Shown: positions 52,457-60,973 of the stretch, in pieces
Layout: the number at the start of each line of letters is the position of its first letter
Position numbering within the stretch: position 1 is the stretch's first letter
Source: Betaproteobacteria bacterium
Lineage (GTDB): Bacteria; Acidobacteriota; Terriglobia; Acidiferrales; UBA7541
NCBI GenBank assembly: GCA_903970165.1
Contig: CAJCHZ010000047.1
Coordinates: 163,155-227,154, forward strand
Reading direction: 5' to 3'
DNA length: 64,000 bases
Made by a program: the position numbers and the translations under genes
The notes under the pieces: generated by a model
Databases searched by the model: none
Seen by the model: only the letters and a program-made list of their open reading frames with translations
What the model was told of the DNA's origin: nothing

Positions 52457-54136
52457 ATGAGCGAGACCCCTGTTCGTCAAAAAGTGAACGAGCTGTTTCC
52501 CGAATTGCTCGACGGTCTGCGTATACTCGAGGGCCGCTTTCCCTCGAACGAAATTGCCGCGCGGGTGGTCCGCGCCGCGATGAGCCAGCCTGGTATCGTC
52601 GGAGCGCGGCTCTGGCGCGCCGACCGAGGCGAAGCGGAAGTCTGGGCCGAAGGCGGAACTCTTCCCGAATCCACTGCTGGCGGTATGAAACCCGGATTGC
52701 CCGTCGATAAAAGCAAGGATCCGGCTGTGTGGGTTGGCGCGCTTGGCAGCGACGATTTCCGCGTGCGCGTTCTCGAGGTGCGCGGTGCGGAAGCGATCGA
52801 GGAGCGCGTGCGCAGCCAGATGGACTTGCTGGCGCGCTTTTCCGCGGTAGTGCTCGCGCTGGCCGAGCGCCGCGGCGCGATGAAAGAGCTTTCGAGCATC
52901 ATCGAAGCCACCAAGAAACTGAACTCCACGCTCGATCTGGGCGAGCTGATTTCCATCATTCTACAAATCGCCACGCGCCAGTCCGGCGCGGAGCGAGGCA
53001 CCGTTTTTCTGGTGGACCGTGAACACAACGAAATCTGGTCGCTGGTCGGGCTGGGGCTCGAGCAGCACGTGATCCGCCTGCCGCTGGACCGCGGCATCGC
53101 CGGCTGGGTGGCGCGTGAAGGTTCCGCGGTGCGCCTCGAAAACGCGTATGACGATGCTCGCTTCGAGCCTGACGTGGATCGCAAGCTGGGATTCAAGACG
53201 CGCCAGTTGATGTGCCTGCCGATCCGCAGTGAAGCGGGCGACATCGTCGGCGTTCTGCAGCTGCTGAACAAGGCGGAGGGGTTCAGCGACGAGGACGAGG
53301 CCTTTCTCGACGCGCTTTCCGCGCACGTGGCGTTGGCGCTGGAGAAAGCGCAGCTGCACCGCGAGCGCGTGGAAAAGGAAAAAATGGAGCGCGATCTCGC
53401 CCTGGCGCGGGAAATTCAATCTGGCTTTCTGCCGGAAGCGCCCCCCGCGTTTCCGGGAATTCACATTGCCGTGTCGCACCGCCCTTCGCAGATGGTGGGC
53501 GGCGATTACTATGATTTTTTGCCGGTCACTGTGGACGGCAAAGATGGGCTGTTGCTGGTGGTGGCTGATGTCGAGGGGAAAGGCGCCGCTTCCGCGCTGG
53601 TGATGGCTAACGTACAGGCCACGCTGCACGCGCTGGCAGACCACATCGAGTCGCTTGAAAAATTGCCGGCGACCATCAATCAGAAGATTCTGGCTGGCGC
53701 GCGCGCTTCGATGGCCCAGGGGCGCATCACTAAATATCTCAGCATGTTTCTTGCGCTGGTGGATACCGGCGGGCGCAGCTTTCGTTACGTGAACGCCGGG
53801 CACGTGCCGCCCGCGGTGATTCGCGCCGATGGAACGGTGGAATGGCTGAACACGGGCGGAATGATTGTGGGCATTCTGCCTGACGTGCAGTTTGAATGCG
53901 GCACTGCGGCGCTCGCACCGGGGGACATTCTGGTGGCTTGCACGGACGGAATCACCGAAGCGATGGATGCCGCTGGAACGGAATTCAGCCGGCAGAGGCT
54001 CGCGGGGATGATCTGCCCGCTGCGCCATCAGAGTCCGGAAGACATCATGCGCGCAGTCCTCGCCGAAGTGGACAAACATTCCCGCGGCGGCATCTACGAA
54101 GACGACCGGATTCTGATGGTGATGAAAGCGCAGTAA
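52457..54136 (+). CDS. GAF-domain PP2C phosphatase (RsbU/SpoIIE type)
   Basis: 559 aa. An N-terminal GAF-like region (about 10-130) precedes a well-formed GAF domain (about 155-300; LGELISIILQIATRQSGAERGTVFL, LPLDRGIAGWVAREG). Coiled linker (about 305-330; ERVEKEKMERDLALAREIQSGFLP). PP2C/SpoIIE domain about 335-558 with metal ligands in GGDYYDF, VADVEGKGAASALVMA, ACTDGITEAMD and EDDRILMV. RsbU-type phosphatases dephosphorylate STAS anti-anti-sigma partners. No STAS or anti-sigma gene is adjacent. Last plus-strand gene of the signalling cluster. Confidence 0.93.
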   Translation: MSETPVRQKVNELFPELLDGLRILEGRFPSNEIAARVVRAAMSQPGIVGARLWRADRGEAEVWAEGGTLPESTAGGMKPGLPVDKSKDPAVWVGALGSDDFRVRVLEVRGAEAIEERVRSQMDLLARFSAVVLALAERRGAMKELSSIIEATKKLNSTLDLGELISIILQIATRQSGAERGTVFLVDREHNEIWSLVGLGLEQHVIRLPLDRGIAGWVAREGSAVRLENAYDDARFEPDVDRKLGFKTRQLMCLPIRSEAGDIVGVLQLLNKAEGFSDEDEAFLDALSAHVALALEKAQLHRERVEKEKMERDLALAREIQSGFLPEAPPAFPGIHIAVSHRPSQMVGGDYYDFLPVTVDGKDGLLLVVADVEGKGAASALVMANVQATLHALADHIESLEKLPATINQKILAGARASMAQGRITKYLSMFLALVDTGGRSFRYVNAGHVPPAVIRADGTVEWLNTGGMIVGILPDVQFECGTAALAPGDILVACTDGITEAMDAAGTEFSRQRLAGMICPLRHQSPEDIMRAVLAEVDKHSRGGIYEDDRILMVMKAQ

Positions 54137-54168
54137 ACGCGGGCCGATTCTCACGAACCCGTCGATTC

Positions 54169-54981
54169 TCACGAACCAGTTGAAGAGTAGCGCCGCAAAC
54201 CGAAGCGCCACCCCGTGGCGGCGAGCGCAAACGTGGCCACAGCGACCAGCGGAATCAGCGGAGCATACACGCGAAATTCCGGGCGTCCGAGCAAACGCGA
54301 AGCGGGATAAAACGTGGCGAAGCCGAATGGAATAATCCAGCTCAGTAGAAACTGGATGTAGTGAGAATAAATGGACAGCGGATAACGCCCGAACGCGAGC
54401 AGGTTCCAGAACGGCGGATGAATGCCGATGCGGTCTTCAAACCAGAAGGAAAACGTGGAAAGAAAGAGAAAAACGGAAAGATAGATCACGCCGCCACAGA
54501 GGGCGAAGAGTGCCAGCAGCAGAACATCGAGCACGGTCCAGTGATAAGCAAGACGCCGCGAAGCCCAAAGGACCACCACTAAACCGATGACCACTTCCTG
54601 GAGAGCTTCGATACGGAACGCGTCAAAGACCACCTGAAAAAGCGACGAGAGCGGGCGCAATAGAACGCGGTCAAATTTTCCTTCCATGATGTAGGTCGCG
54701 CCGAATTCGTAGAGATTGAGCGAAAAAACGTTAAAAAGCCCGAAGGGAATCAGCGAATACCCGTAAAGAAAAAGAACTTCTTCCATACGCCAGTTTGCCA
54801 GCGTGGGAATTCGTTTGAAAAGCACCATGACGAACCCGAGCGAGAAAACTGTCGCGGCCATGGAAGTCGCGGCAGAAATGAAAAAGTCGCCGCGATAGCT
54901 GACGCGCACTTTCGCATACTGCGCGAAGTAGGAAGTCAACAGCGCCGCATGCCGCCGGAAATTGAGGAAGGCTTCCTTCAT
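54169..54981 (-). CDS. ABC-2 family exporter permease (DUF990 type)
   Basis: 270 aa, six TM helices. Family pattern YFAQYAKVRVSYRGDFFISAATSM at the start and NLYEFGATYIMEGKFDRVLLRPL in the middle. Third gene of an ATPase-permease-permease operon; its ATG directly follows the stop of the preceding permease (TAGATG). Substrate unknown. Confidence 0.88.
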   Translation of the reverse strand: MKEAFLNFRRHAALLTSYFAQYAKVRVSYRGDFFISAATSMAATVFSLGFVMVLFKRIPTLANWRMEEVLFLYGYSLIPFGLFNVFSLNLYEFGATYIMEGKFDRVLLRPLSSLFQVVFDAFRIEALQEVVIGLVVVLWASRRLAYHWTVLDVLLLALFALCGGVIYLSVFLFLSTFSFWFEDRIGIHPPFWNLLAFGRYPLSIYSHYIQFLLSWIIPFGFATFYPASRLLGRPEFRVYAPLIPLVAVATFALAATGWRFGLRRYSSTGS

Positions 54982-55833
54982 CTAGCCGCCGTGGATGGTG
55001 ATTTTGCGGGTGGCGCGAATCCACCACAGATGTCCGAGAAGAATCAGAGCGACGACCCAGAAATATTCGAGCCCGAGGAGTTTTAAAGATTCGGTCGTGG
55101 AGAGGCGGCCGAGATAGATTTGCAGCGGGGTGTAGGCGATGTGCTCGAAAGGAAGCAGCGAGGAAACGATTTGCAGCGAACGCGGAAAGAAATTCAGCGG
55201 GATCAGCAAACCACTGAGCAGTTCGATGAGCCAGAACTTTGCGCGAATCAGCGCGAGGATGGAAGTGAGCGGAATGGCGCACGTGCCGATGATGAAGTTC
55301 AGCGCGCCCATGATGAAAAAGCTGCCGACGGCGGCAACAAGGAAAAGCGCGAAATTTAGTTTGGAGGCGGGCGGCAGCACCGGAAAGAGCAGAGCCACCA
55401 CGATGGCGGTCGGAGCGGTAAGGAGAATAAGGCGAAAAGCAGATTCGCCCATGGCGCGCGCGAGCCACATCCATTGCACCGAGACGGGCTTTATAAAATC
55501 CATCGCGATTTTGCCGTCAATGACTTCGTAGGCCATCTCCTGGTCGATGGTGTTCCAGTAGAAAGAACGCAAAATCCAGCCGACGCTGACATAGGTGAGG
55601 ATCTGCGGCAGCGAAAACCCTGCAATCGAGCCGGTAGCGTTCGCAAAAACCGCGCGCCAGATGAAATAGTAAACGGTCACGTTGATGAGATACGTGATGA
55701 TGCCCGTGTAGTAGCGCAGGCGAAACGCGAGAATATTGACGAACCCGATGCGAATAAATTCGCGATAAATCTTCAGGCTTGTGAGCAGCGACGGCTTATG
55801 AGCAGGAATCGGAAGTGTTCGGGTAGCGGACAT
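54982..55833 (-). CDS. ABC-2 family exporter permease
   Basis: 283 aa, six TM helices: IYREFIRIGFVNILAFRLRYYTGIITYLINVTVYYFIW, then ILTYVSVGWILRSFYWNTIDQEMAYEVIDGKIAMDFIKPVSVQW. The latter is the DUF990/ABC-2 conserved cytosolic segment. Paired with the next gene and fed by the ATPase at 55860-56963. It probably forms a heterodimeric export channel. Confidence 0.88.
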   Translation of the reverse strand: MSATRTLPIPAHKPSLLTSLKIYREFIRIGFVNILAFRLRYYTGIITYLINVTVYYFIWRAVFANATGSIAGFSLPQILTYVSVGWILRSFYWNTIDQEMAYEVIDGKIAMDFIKPVSVQWMWLARAMGESAFRLILLTAPTAIVVALLFPVLPPASKLNFALFLVAAVGSFFIMGALNFIIGTCAIPLTSILALIRAKFWLIELLSGLLIPLNFFPRSLQIVSSLLPFEHIAYTPLQIYLGRLSTTESLKLLGLEYFWVVALILLGHLWWIRATRKITIHGG

Positions 55834-55859
55834 AGCACATTTTTTTCTAGGGCGTGTTC

Positions 55860-56963
55860 TTAACGTGGTGCAGAGCTTCGCTCGGTTTCCAGCACCTCGC
55901 TGACAAGACTCGGAGTCATGGCCGCTTCGCCGGAATAGATGCGCTTGATGATTTCTTCGATGGGCTCATCTTCGATGACGAAGTCGCGCACTTCGACGGC
56001 CGCAAGAATCTGGCGGATGAGATCGCTGGAAGAGACGCGGGCGCGGTCGAAGCGCAAGCGGCAGGTCATTTCATCGAGGCGTTCGAGATGCAGAGTGGCC
56101 GCGCCGCTATCGCCATTGGGCGCCAGTGAGGGAAGATTTCTCTCGAAGGCGGCGAGACGCGCGCTTTGATCGCCGTCGCGCAGGATAAATTTGATTTGCT
56201 TGGTGCGCAGGAACTGTTCTTTCAGGCGAGCAAGCGGGCCGTCGTAGAGTACGATGCCGCGATCGATGATCATGATGCGGCGACAGAGCTCTTCGATGTC
56301 GTCGAGGTCATGCGTAGTTAACAGGACCGTCGTTTTGTAGCGCTGGTTGATGGCGCGAAGGAACTGGCGGATGTGATCCTTGGCCACAACATCGAGGCCG
56401 ATGGTCGGCTCGTCGAGAAAGAGAATCGGCGGATTGTGCAAGAGCGCTGCGGCGAGGTCGCAGCGCATGCGCTGGCCCAGTGAAAGTTTGCGAACGGGAA
56501 CAGGTAGCAGTTCTGTGAGGCCGAGTACCTGATTGAACAGTTCCATTCGTTCATCGAAGTCGCGCTGCGAAACGTCGTAGATGCGGCGCAGCAGCCTGAA
56601 CGATTCGATGGTCGCAATGTCCCACCAAAGCTGCGTGCGTTGCCCGAAGACCACGCCAATGGTTTTTACGTAAGCGGCGCGCTGGCGCCACGGAACGAAA
56701 CCGTTCGAGAGAATTTCGCCTGACGTCGGCACCAGAATGCCGGTGAGCATTTTTATCGTGGTGGATTTGCCGGCGCCATTCGGGCCGATATAGCCCACCA
56801 TTTCGCCGCGGCCAATTTCAAAATTTACGTTTTCAACGGCTTTGACGGTGTGGTATTCGCGGTGAAAAAGATTCGCGATACCGCCTAGAATGCCTTCCCG
56901 CCGCTTGAAACCGCGGTAGTGCTTGGAGAGGGCGCTGACCGAGATGAGCGGGGTGTCCGGCAT
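55860..56963 (-). CDS. ABC transporter ATP-binding protein (multidrug/NatA-like)
   Basis: 367 aa. Nucleotide-binding domain with Walker A GPNGAGKST, Q-loop FGQRTQLWWD, signature LSLGQRMRCDLAA, Walker B PILFLDEPTIGLD and switch His in LLTTHDLDD. An additional C-terminal domain of about 100 residues (KFILRDGDQSARLAAFE to VRDFVIEDEPIEEIIKRIY) is typical of this export ATPase group. First gene of the operon with two DUF990-type permeases. Confidence 0.95.
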   Translation of the reverse strand: MPDTPLISVSALSKHYRGFKRREGILGGIANLFHREYHTVKAVENVNFEIGRGEMVGYIGPNGAGKSTTIKMLTGILVPTSGEILSNGFVPWRQRAAYVKTIGVVFGQRTQLWWDIATIESFRLLRRIYDVSQRDFDERMELFNQVLGLTELLPVPVRKLSLGQRMRCDLAAALLHNPPILFLDEPTIGLDVVAKDHIRQFLRAINQRYKTTVLLTTHDLDDIEELCRRIMIIDRGIVLYDGPLARLKEQFLRTKQIKFILRDGDQSARLAAFERNLPSLAPNGDSGAATLHLERLDEMTCRLRFDRARVSSSDLIRQILAAVEVRDFVIEDEPIEEIIKRIYSGEAAMTPSLVSEVLETERSSAPR

Positions 56964-57112
56964 GAAGTAGCAATTTTAGCACGCGCAAGAGAATCGCTGC
57001 GGTTCGTCCTTTTTGTGTCCTTCATTCAGCTTCGTTGCGAGGTGTCTTTGCTTTACAGATTGTTCGATGCCTGCGGATGCGAAAAGCGCACAGGCGAGAA
57101 TGCTTGTTCCAC

Positions 57113-58165
57113 TCATTTGACGGGTTGGGATTGCGCAACGTTAGCGAAGAAGGCCAGGACGCGGCGCGCGAATTCGGCTGGTTGGTAACCGATGGCCGCG
57201 GTGTGGAAGGCGCCGGGGACTTCCCAGAATTGTTTTGGGCCGATGGCGGCGGCATAGATGCCCTGCGTGTGGCGGCACGGAAGTGCTTCATCTTTTTCAT
57301 CACAGATGAGGAAGACCGGGAACGCGCGGCTAGCGACCGCTTTTTCCGGCGAGACGTCATCGATGGGGAGGCCGGAGAGCTGTTCATCGCGGTAGATGAG
57401 CATCCAGCTAAACGGACGGAATAGAGTTTTGCCGAGGAGAGGAGATTTGCGCAAACCGGCGTAGTCATAAGAGGCCTCTCGTAAATTGGCGAAAGCGGCT
57501 TCGGCGACGACGGCTTCGATGCGCTCGTCGGCTGCCGCGGATTGCAGCGCGATACCCGCCCCCATAGATTCACCCAGGGCGAAAATGTGCCGCGGCAGGC
57601 TGGGAGTATAATGTGCCTCTAGGTGAGTCTGCTGCGGACTGGGCTTGCTGCTGGACCCGCCCTTGGCCTCGGGATCTGCTCCATTCTCGAGCTGCCTTAT
57701 AACCTCCGCTTGAAACAGTGCATTGATGATGGTTTGGCTGTCGCTGCGTTCGAGCCAGCCATAGGTGGCTATTGGGCCTTCACTGGTGCCGTGGGCGCGG
57801 GCGTCCATCATGACGACGCTGTAGCCGGCGCGGAGTAAGAATTCGGATTGACTGATTACTCCCATACGGTTGTCGGCTACGCCGTGGAAGAGCAGGACCC
57901 AGTTCCCGTTGGGGTTGGGTGGCCGGACTAACCAGCCATGGAGCATTGCGCCATCCGTGGCTTTGATGTCGAAATCCTGGCGAACGGAATGGGATAAAGC
58001 AAAGGAGGCGTCGGCTTCCCGGATCAGGTCAGGAGTCAGCTCGCGGCGAAGCGGGTGGAGGAAGTTGGGAGCCACAAGCCAGCCTGCCAAGCCTGCCAGG
58101 AGGGGCGGCAGGACGAGAAGGATTAGCAGTATACGGATGAGGCGACGTCGAAGGGTGATGGGCAT
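57113..58165 (-). CDS. Membrane-anchored alpha/beta hydrolase
   Basis: 350 aa. N-terminal TM anchor (LIRILLILLVLPPLLAGLAGWLVAPNF). Hydrolase fold with FHGVADNRMG (oxyanion), nucleophile elbow GESMGAG, acid in CDEKDEALP and His in PGAFHTAAIGY. A Ser/Gln-rich insertion lies near residues 160-195. Probably periplasmic esterase or peptidase-like hydrolase of the COG1073 type. AGGTTAAG upstream of ATG 58165. Confidence 0.9.
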   Translation of the reverse strand: MPITLRRRLIRILLILLVLPPLLAGLAGWLVAPNFLHPLRRELTPDLIREADASFALSHSVRQDFDIKATDGAMLHGWLVRPPNPNGNWVLLFHGVADNRMGVISQSEFLLRAGYSVVMMDARAHGTSEGPIATYGWLERSDSQTIINALFQAEVIRQLENGADPEAKGGSSSKPSPQQTHLEAHYTPSLPRHIFALGESMGAGIALQSAAADERIEAVVAEAAFANLREASYDYAGLRKSPLLGKTLFRPFSWMLIYRDEQLSGLPIDDVSPEKAVASRAFPVFLICDEKDEALPCRHTQGIYAAAIGPKQFWEVPGAFHTAAIGYQPAEFARRVLAFFANVAQSQPVK

Positions 58166-58424
58166 GGGCTTAACCTACGATACGAGAAGATAAGGGTTCC
58201 GTTCCGGCATGTCTCGGAAAGTGGCCTTAAATGTTACTCGCCTGGAGGCCGTCAGCCACGCCGCCGCCGCGTAAAAAGAGCTAGTCTAGCTGTCGATTCC
58301 TGCCCTGCCGGTTCGACGCGTTAGTAGAGCCACCCGACCGCAATCTCAATATTGGTCCCAAGGCTCAATATCTCAATATAATGGCGCGGACCCAGTGCCG
58401 CGCACCAATCCAAGGAGAACGACC

Positions 58425-58847
58425 ATGCGCTTCATGATGATCATGTTTCCCGGTGGCTACGAAAATGCCAAGCCAGGCACGACCCCGGACCTCAAAGCCA
58501 TGGAGGAAATGCGCAAGTACAACAAGCAGCTGCACAAAGCAGGAGTGTTGCTCGCCCTCGACGGTTTGCACCCGCCCTCGACGGGCGCGCGCGTCACCTT
58601 CAAAGGCGGAAAGTCCAAAGTCACCGACGGCCCTTTCACCGAAGCCAAAGAAGTACTCGGCGGCTACTGGATGATTCAAGTGAAGTCGCGCGAAGAGGCG
58701 CTTGAATGGGCCTCGCGCATCCCGGGCGCGGACACGGACATGGTCGAAGTCCGCCGGGTGATGGAGTTGACCGACTTCCCTCCCGACGTTCAGAAGAAGC
58801 TCGAGCAGGAGGTCGCCGAGGGCAGCTATAAGCTCGGCCCGCAGTAG
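58425..58847 (+). CDS. YCII-related (DGPF) domain protein
   Basis: 140 aa from ATG 58425 with CAAGGAG upstream; an extension to 58395 is rejected. MRFMMIMFPGGYE at the start; DGLHPPSTGARVTF; the DGPF motif (TDGPFTEAKEVLGGYWMIQV) in the middle; C-terminal EEALEWASRIPG and VRRVMEL. Family of ferredoxin-like single-domain proteins often linked to ECF sigma factors; none is adjacent here. Function unknown. Confidence 0.9.
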   Translation: MRFMMIMFPGGYENAKPGTTPDLKAMEEMRKYNKQLHKAGVLLALDGLHPPSTGARVTFKGGKSKVTDGPFTEAKEVLGGYWMIQVKSREEALEWASRIPGADTDMVEVRRVMELTDFPPDVQKKLEQEVAEGSYKLGPQ

Positions 58848-59105
58848 TGGGATAGCCGACCCGCCTCTTGGCTAGGGATCCACTTAGGTGGAATGGATTG
58901 ATAGGTGCAGGCAACGGGCAACCTCACGCTGTCTGCACCCATCCCTCGACAACCTCTTTACGAAAGCAAAGGGTGACCATTGGTTTAGACGCGCGGAATT
59001 GAAAAAAAGCGTTGAAGGCTTGGCGCAGTCTGAGACTGGGGCGCAGTTGTGATGCGCTCCTAACTGGCAAATGCGAGAGAGCGGGGCAAGCCGCGGCCCC
59101 TACGA

Positions 59106-59471
59106 CTAACGGCTGGAGAGGACAAATTGATTGCCGTCGGGGTCTTTGAAGATGCCCATGGTGCCCCAAGGTTCGGTGCGTGGTTCTTCGGAGAAGACGA
59201 CCCCCTTGGATTTGAGGGTTTGGGAGGTGGCCATTACGTCGTCGCACCAGAAAGTCATGGGTTGGAAGCCGCCGATGCGGTTTTCGTGGCCTTCGGGGGT
59301 GAAGAGGGCGAGGAGGGTGTCGGCGCCGGGGATTTTCAGTTCGATCCATCGCTGGCCGTTGCCCATGGGCTGGTCGGTGGCGACTTTGAAGCCTAGTTTT
59401 TCGGTGTAGAACTTGAGGGAGACGTCTTGGTTTTTGACGGGGATGCTGGCGATTTTGACTCCGCGAATCAT
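59106..59471 (-). CDS. VOC-superfamily (glyoxalase-like) protein
   Basis: 121 aa from ATG 59471, fixed by GGAGG upstream; longer frames to 59543 and 60003 are rejected. VOC signature IPVKNQDVSLKFYTEKLGFKVATDQPMG, then RWIELKIPGADTLLALFTPEG, FWCDDVMAT and FKDPDGNQFVLSSR. Usual metal positions are partly visible (Glu in IELK, Asp/Gln in the C-terminal KDPDGNQF). Substrate unknown. Divergent from the small HTH gene at 59581. Confidence 0.92.
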   Translation of the reverse strand: MIRGVKIASIPVKNQDVSLKFYTEKLGFKVATDQPMGNGQRWIELKIPGADTLLALFTPEGHENRIGGFQPMTFWCDDVMATSQTLKSKGVVFSEEPRTEPWGTMGIFKDPDGNQFVLSSR

Positions 59472-59556
59472 GTTCGACCTCCTTGTCGATTTCGACGTTC
59501 TTGTCGATGGCCGGAGAATACTTTCGGAAAATGGCGGACGCAATCAGGTAGTTATT

Positions 59557-59579
59557 GCTATACTTTTGGCCGGTATAGC
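59557..59579 (+). promoter_or_regulatory. Inverted repeat in front of HTH gene
   Basis: GCTATAC (59557-59563) and GTATAGC (59573-59579) with a 9-bp spacer, ending one base before the ATG at 59581. Probably an autoregulatory operator shared with the divergent VOC gene. Confidence 0.6.
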
Positions 59580-59580
59580 C

Positions 59581-59880
59581 ATGACGCAGTTGGATCGCTA
59601 CGTTACCGATGTTTTGATGCGGGACCTCGTCGCTCACGACAGGAGGCCGGCGAGTTTTCTGGTCTATTTGTGGCTGGCGGCAGAGCAGCAGGAACGCAAA
59701 GGGGCGGTGGAGATCAGTTACCGGGAATTGGCGGAGAATATTGGAGTATCGAAGAGCGCAGCGCAGGCAGGGGTGGGATGGTTGGCGCGGAGGAAATTGA
59801 TTTCGGTCAGCAAGGAGAATGCGACGGCCGTGCCCAGGTATGTGGTGTTGAGCCCGTGGAGAGGGGGCAAGAGAGTTTGA
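59581..59880 (+). CDS. Small helix-turn-helix regulator
   Basis: 99 aa from ATG 59581; the longer upstream frame (to 59413) overlaps the divergent VOC gene and has no start signal. Helical N-terminus, then winged HTH ISYRELAENIGVSKSAAQAGVGWLARRKLISVSKENATAV. Similar single-domain proteins are common in acidobacteria. An inverted repeat abuts the start, suggesting self-control and regulation of the VOC gene. Confidence 0.8.
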   Translation: MTQLDRYVTDVLMRDLVAHDRRPASFLVYLWLAAEQQERKGAVEISYRELAENIGVSKSAAQAGVGWLARRKLISVSKENATAVPRYVVLSPWRGGKRV

Positions 59881-59990
59881 GGAAATAAAGTTCAAGAGTT
59901 TAAGGTCCAGGGTTGAAAAAACGAGAGAAAACGCAGAGTCATGCCCAAGCTGGTGCCAGCCAGAATCATTCCCTATAGGATTGCTGGACC

Positions 59991-60895
59991 TTGAACCGTT
60001 CAAGCCATTTCAGGAATTTCGATCGTGCGCGCTGTGCGGTCTTGATTTTGTGTATCGTTCCGTTTTTGTCGGTAGGTTGCCAGAAGGCAGGCAAACCGCA
60101 AGCTGATAACCCTCGGCTCACTACTAATGTGAGCATGCTCGAGGTGACTTTCCGCAGTAAAGCGCTCAACAAGGACGTACAGTACCGTGCCATTTACCCT
60201 GAAAAAATTACGGCCGGCGAAAGGCTGGCGGTCGTGTATTTGCTGCACGGCGGAGGGGGAGGGTTTCGCGATTGGTCGAATTATTCCGACGTGGCGCGAT
60301 ATGCGGAGCGGGGCTTGATTCTCATCATGCCGGAGGGTGACTCGTCTTACTTTGTCAATTCAGCCGGGAGACCAGAGGACAGATATGAAGACTATATCGT
60401 TGTCGACTTGATCGTCGATGTTGAAAAGAGATTTCCGGTTGTGGCGGGGCGCGGCAATCGGGCGATTGCCGGTGTTTCCATGGGAGGATTTGGAGCAGTC
60501 AATCTGGCACTGCGCCATCCAGGACTTTTTGTTTTTGCCGGAGGAATCAGTCCGGTCCTGGATGTTCCCAGCCGGCCGTTCTCCGTGCGGAGAATTGAAC
60601 AGTGGAGGCGTTTTAGGGCGATTTTTGGTGAGTGGAACGGGCAGACGCAGCGGGAAAATGATCCATTCGTGCTCGCGAAGGTGGCCGATCCCGCTAAGAC
60701 ACCTTACCTATTTCTCAGTTGCGGCGAACAGGAGGGGCTATTAAGCGTTAACAAAGCGTTCGTTGCGCTGCTGCAGAAACGTCATGTCAGTTTGAATTTC
60801 ATAACGCGCCCGGAGATCACAACTGGAAACAGTGGGACGAACAGATTCCGGGCCTGTTCCGTAGCATGTCCAAGCAAATGCATTTGGGGGATTGA
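59991..60895 (+). pseudogene. Esterase-D-like exported lipoprotein esterase, interrupted by a one-base frameshift
   Basis: TTG start 59991 (weak site), signal peptide with lipobox FLSVGC. Alpha/beta esterase of the S-formylglutathione hydrolase/tributyrin-esterase type: YLLHGGGGG (oxyanion), nucleophile in AGVSMGGFGA, and a region near DVPSRPF. After QKRHVSLNF the reading frame changes. The expected HNAPGDHNWKQWDEQIPG segment, with the catalytic His, is in the next frame and ends at a natural stop at 60895. The change can be explained by loss of one T in the run at 60796-60800. As read, translation would run on to 61043 without the His. Confidence 0.8.
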
Positions 60896-60973
60896 AATGC
60901 AGCGCGCCAAAGTTTCTGGCAGGAATCGAGCCGTGCTGGGGCGCAATGTCTTACGCCCCTACAAAGTCAAGAG

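Noticed and set aside
58924..60003. Long minus-strand open frame of 359 codons
   Set aside because: It covers the divergent VOC and HTH genes in a different frame, is Arg/Pro/His-rich and has no domain; it is a high-GC shadow.
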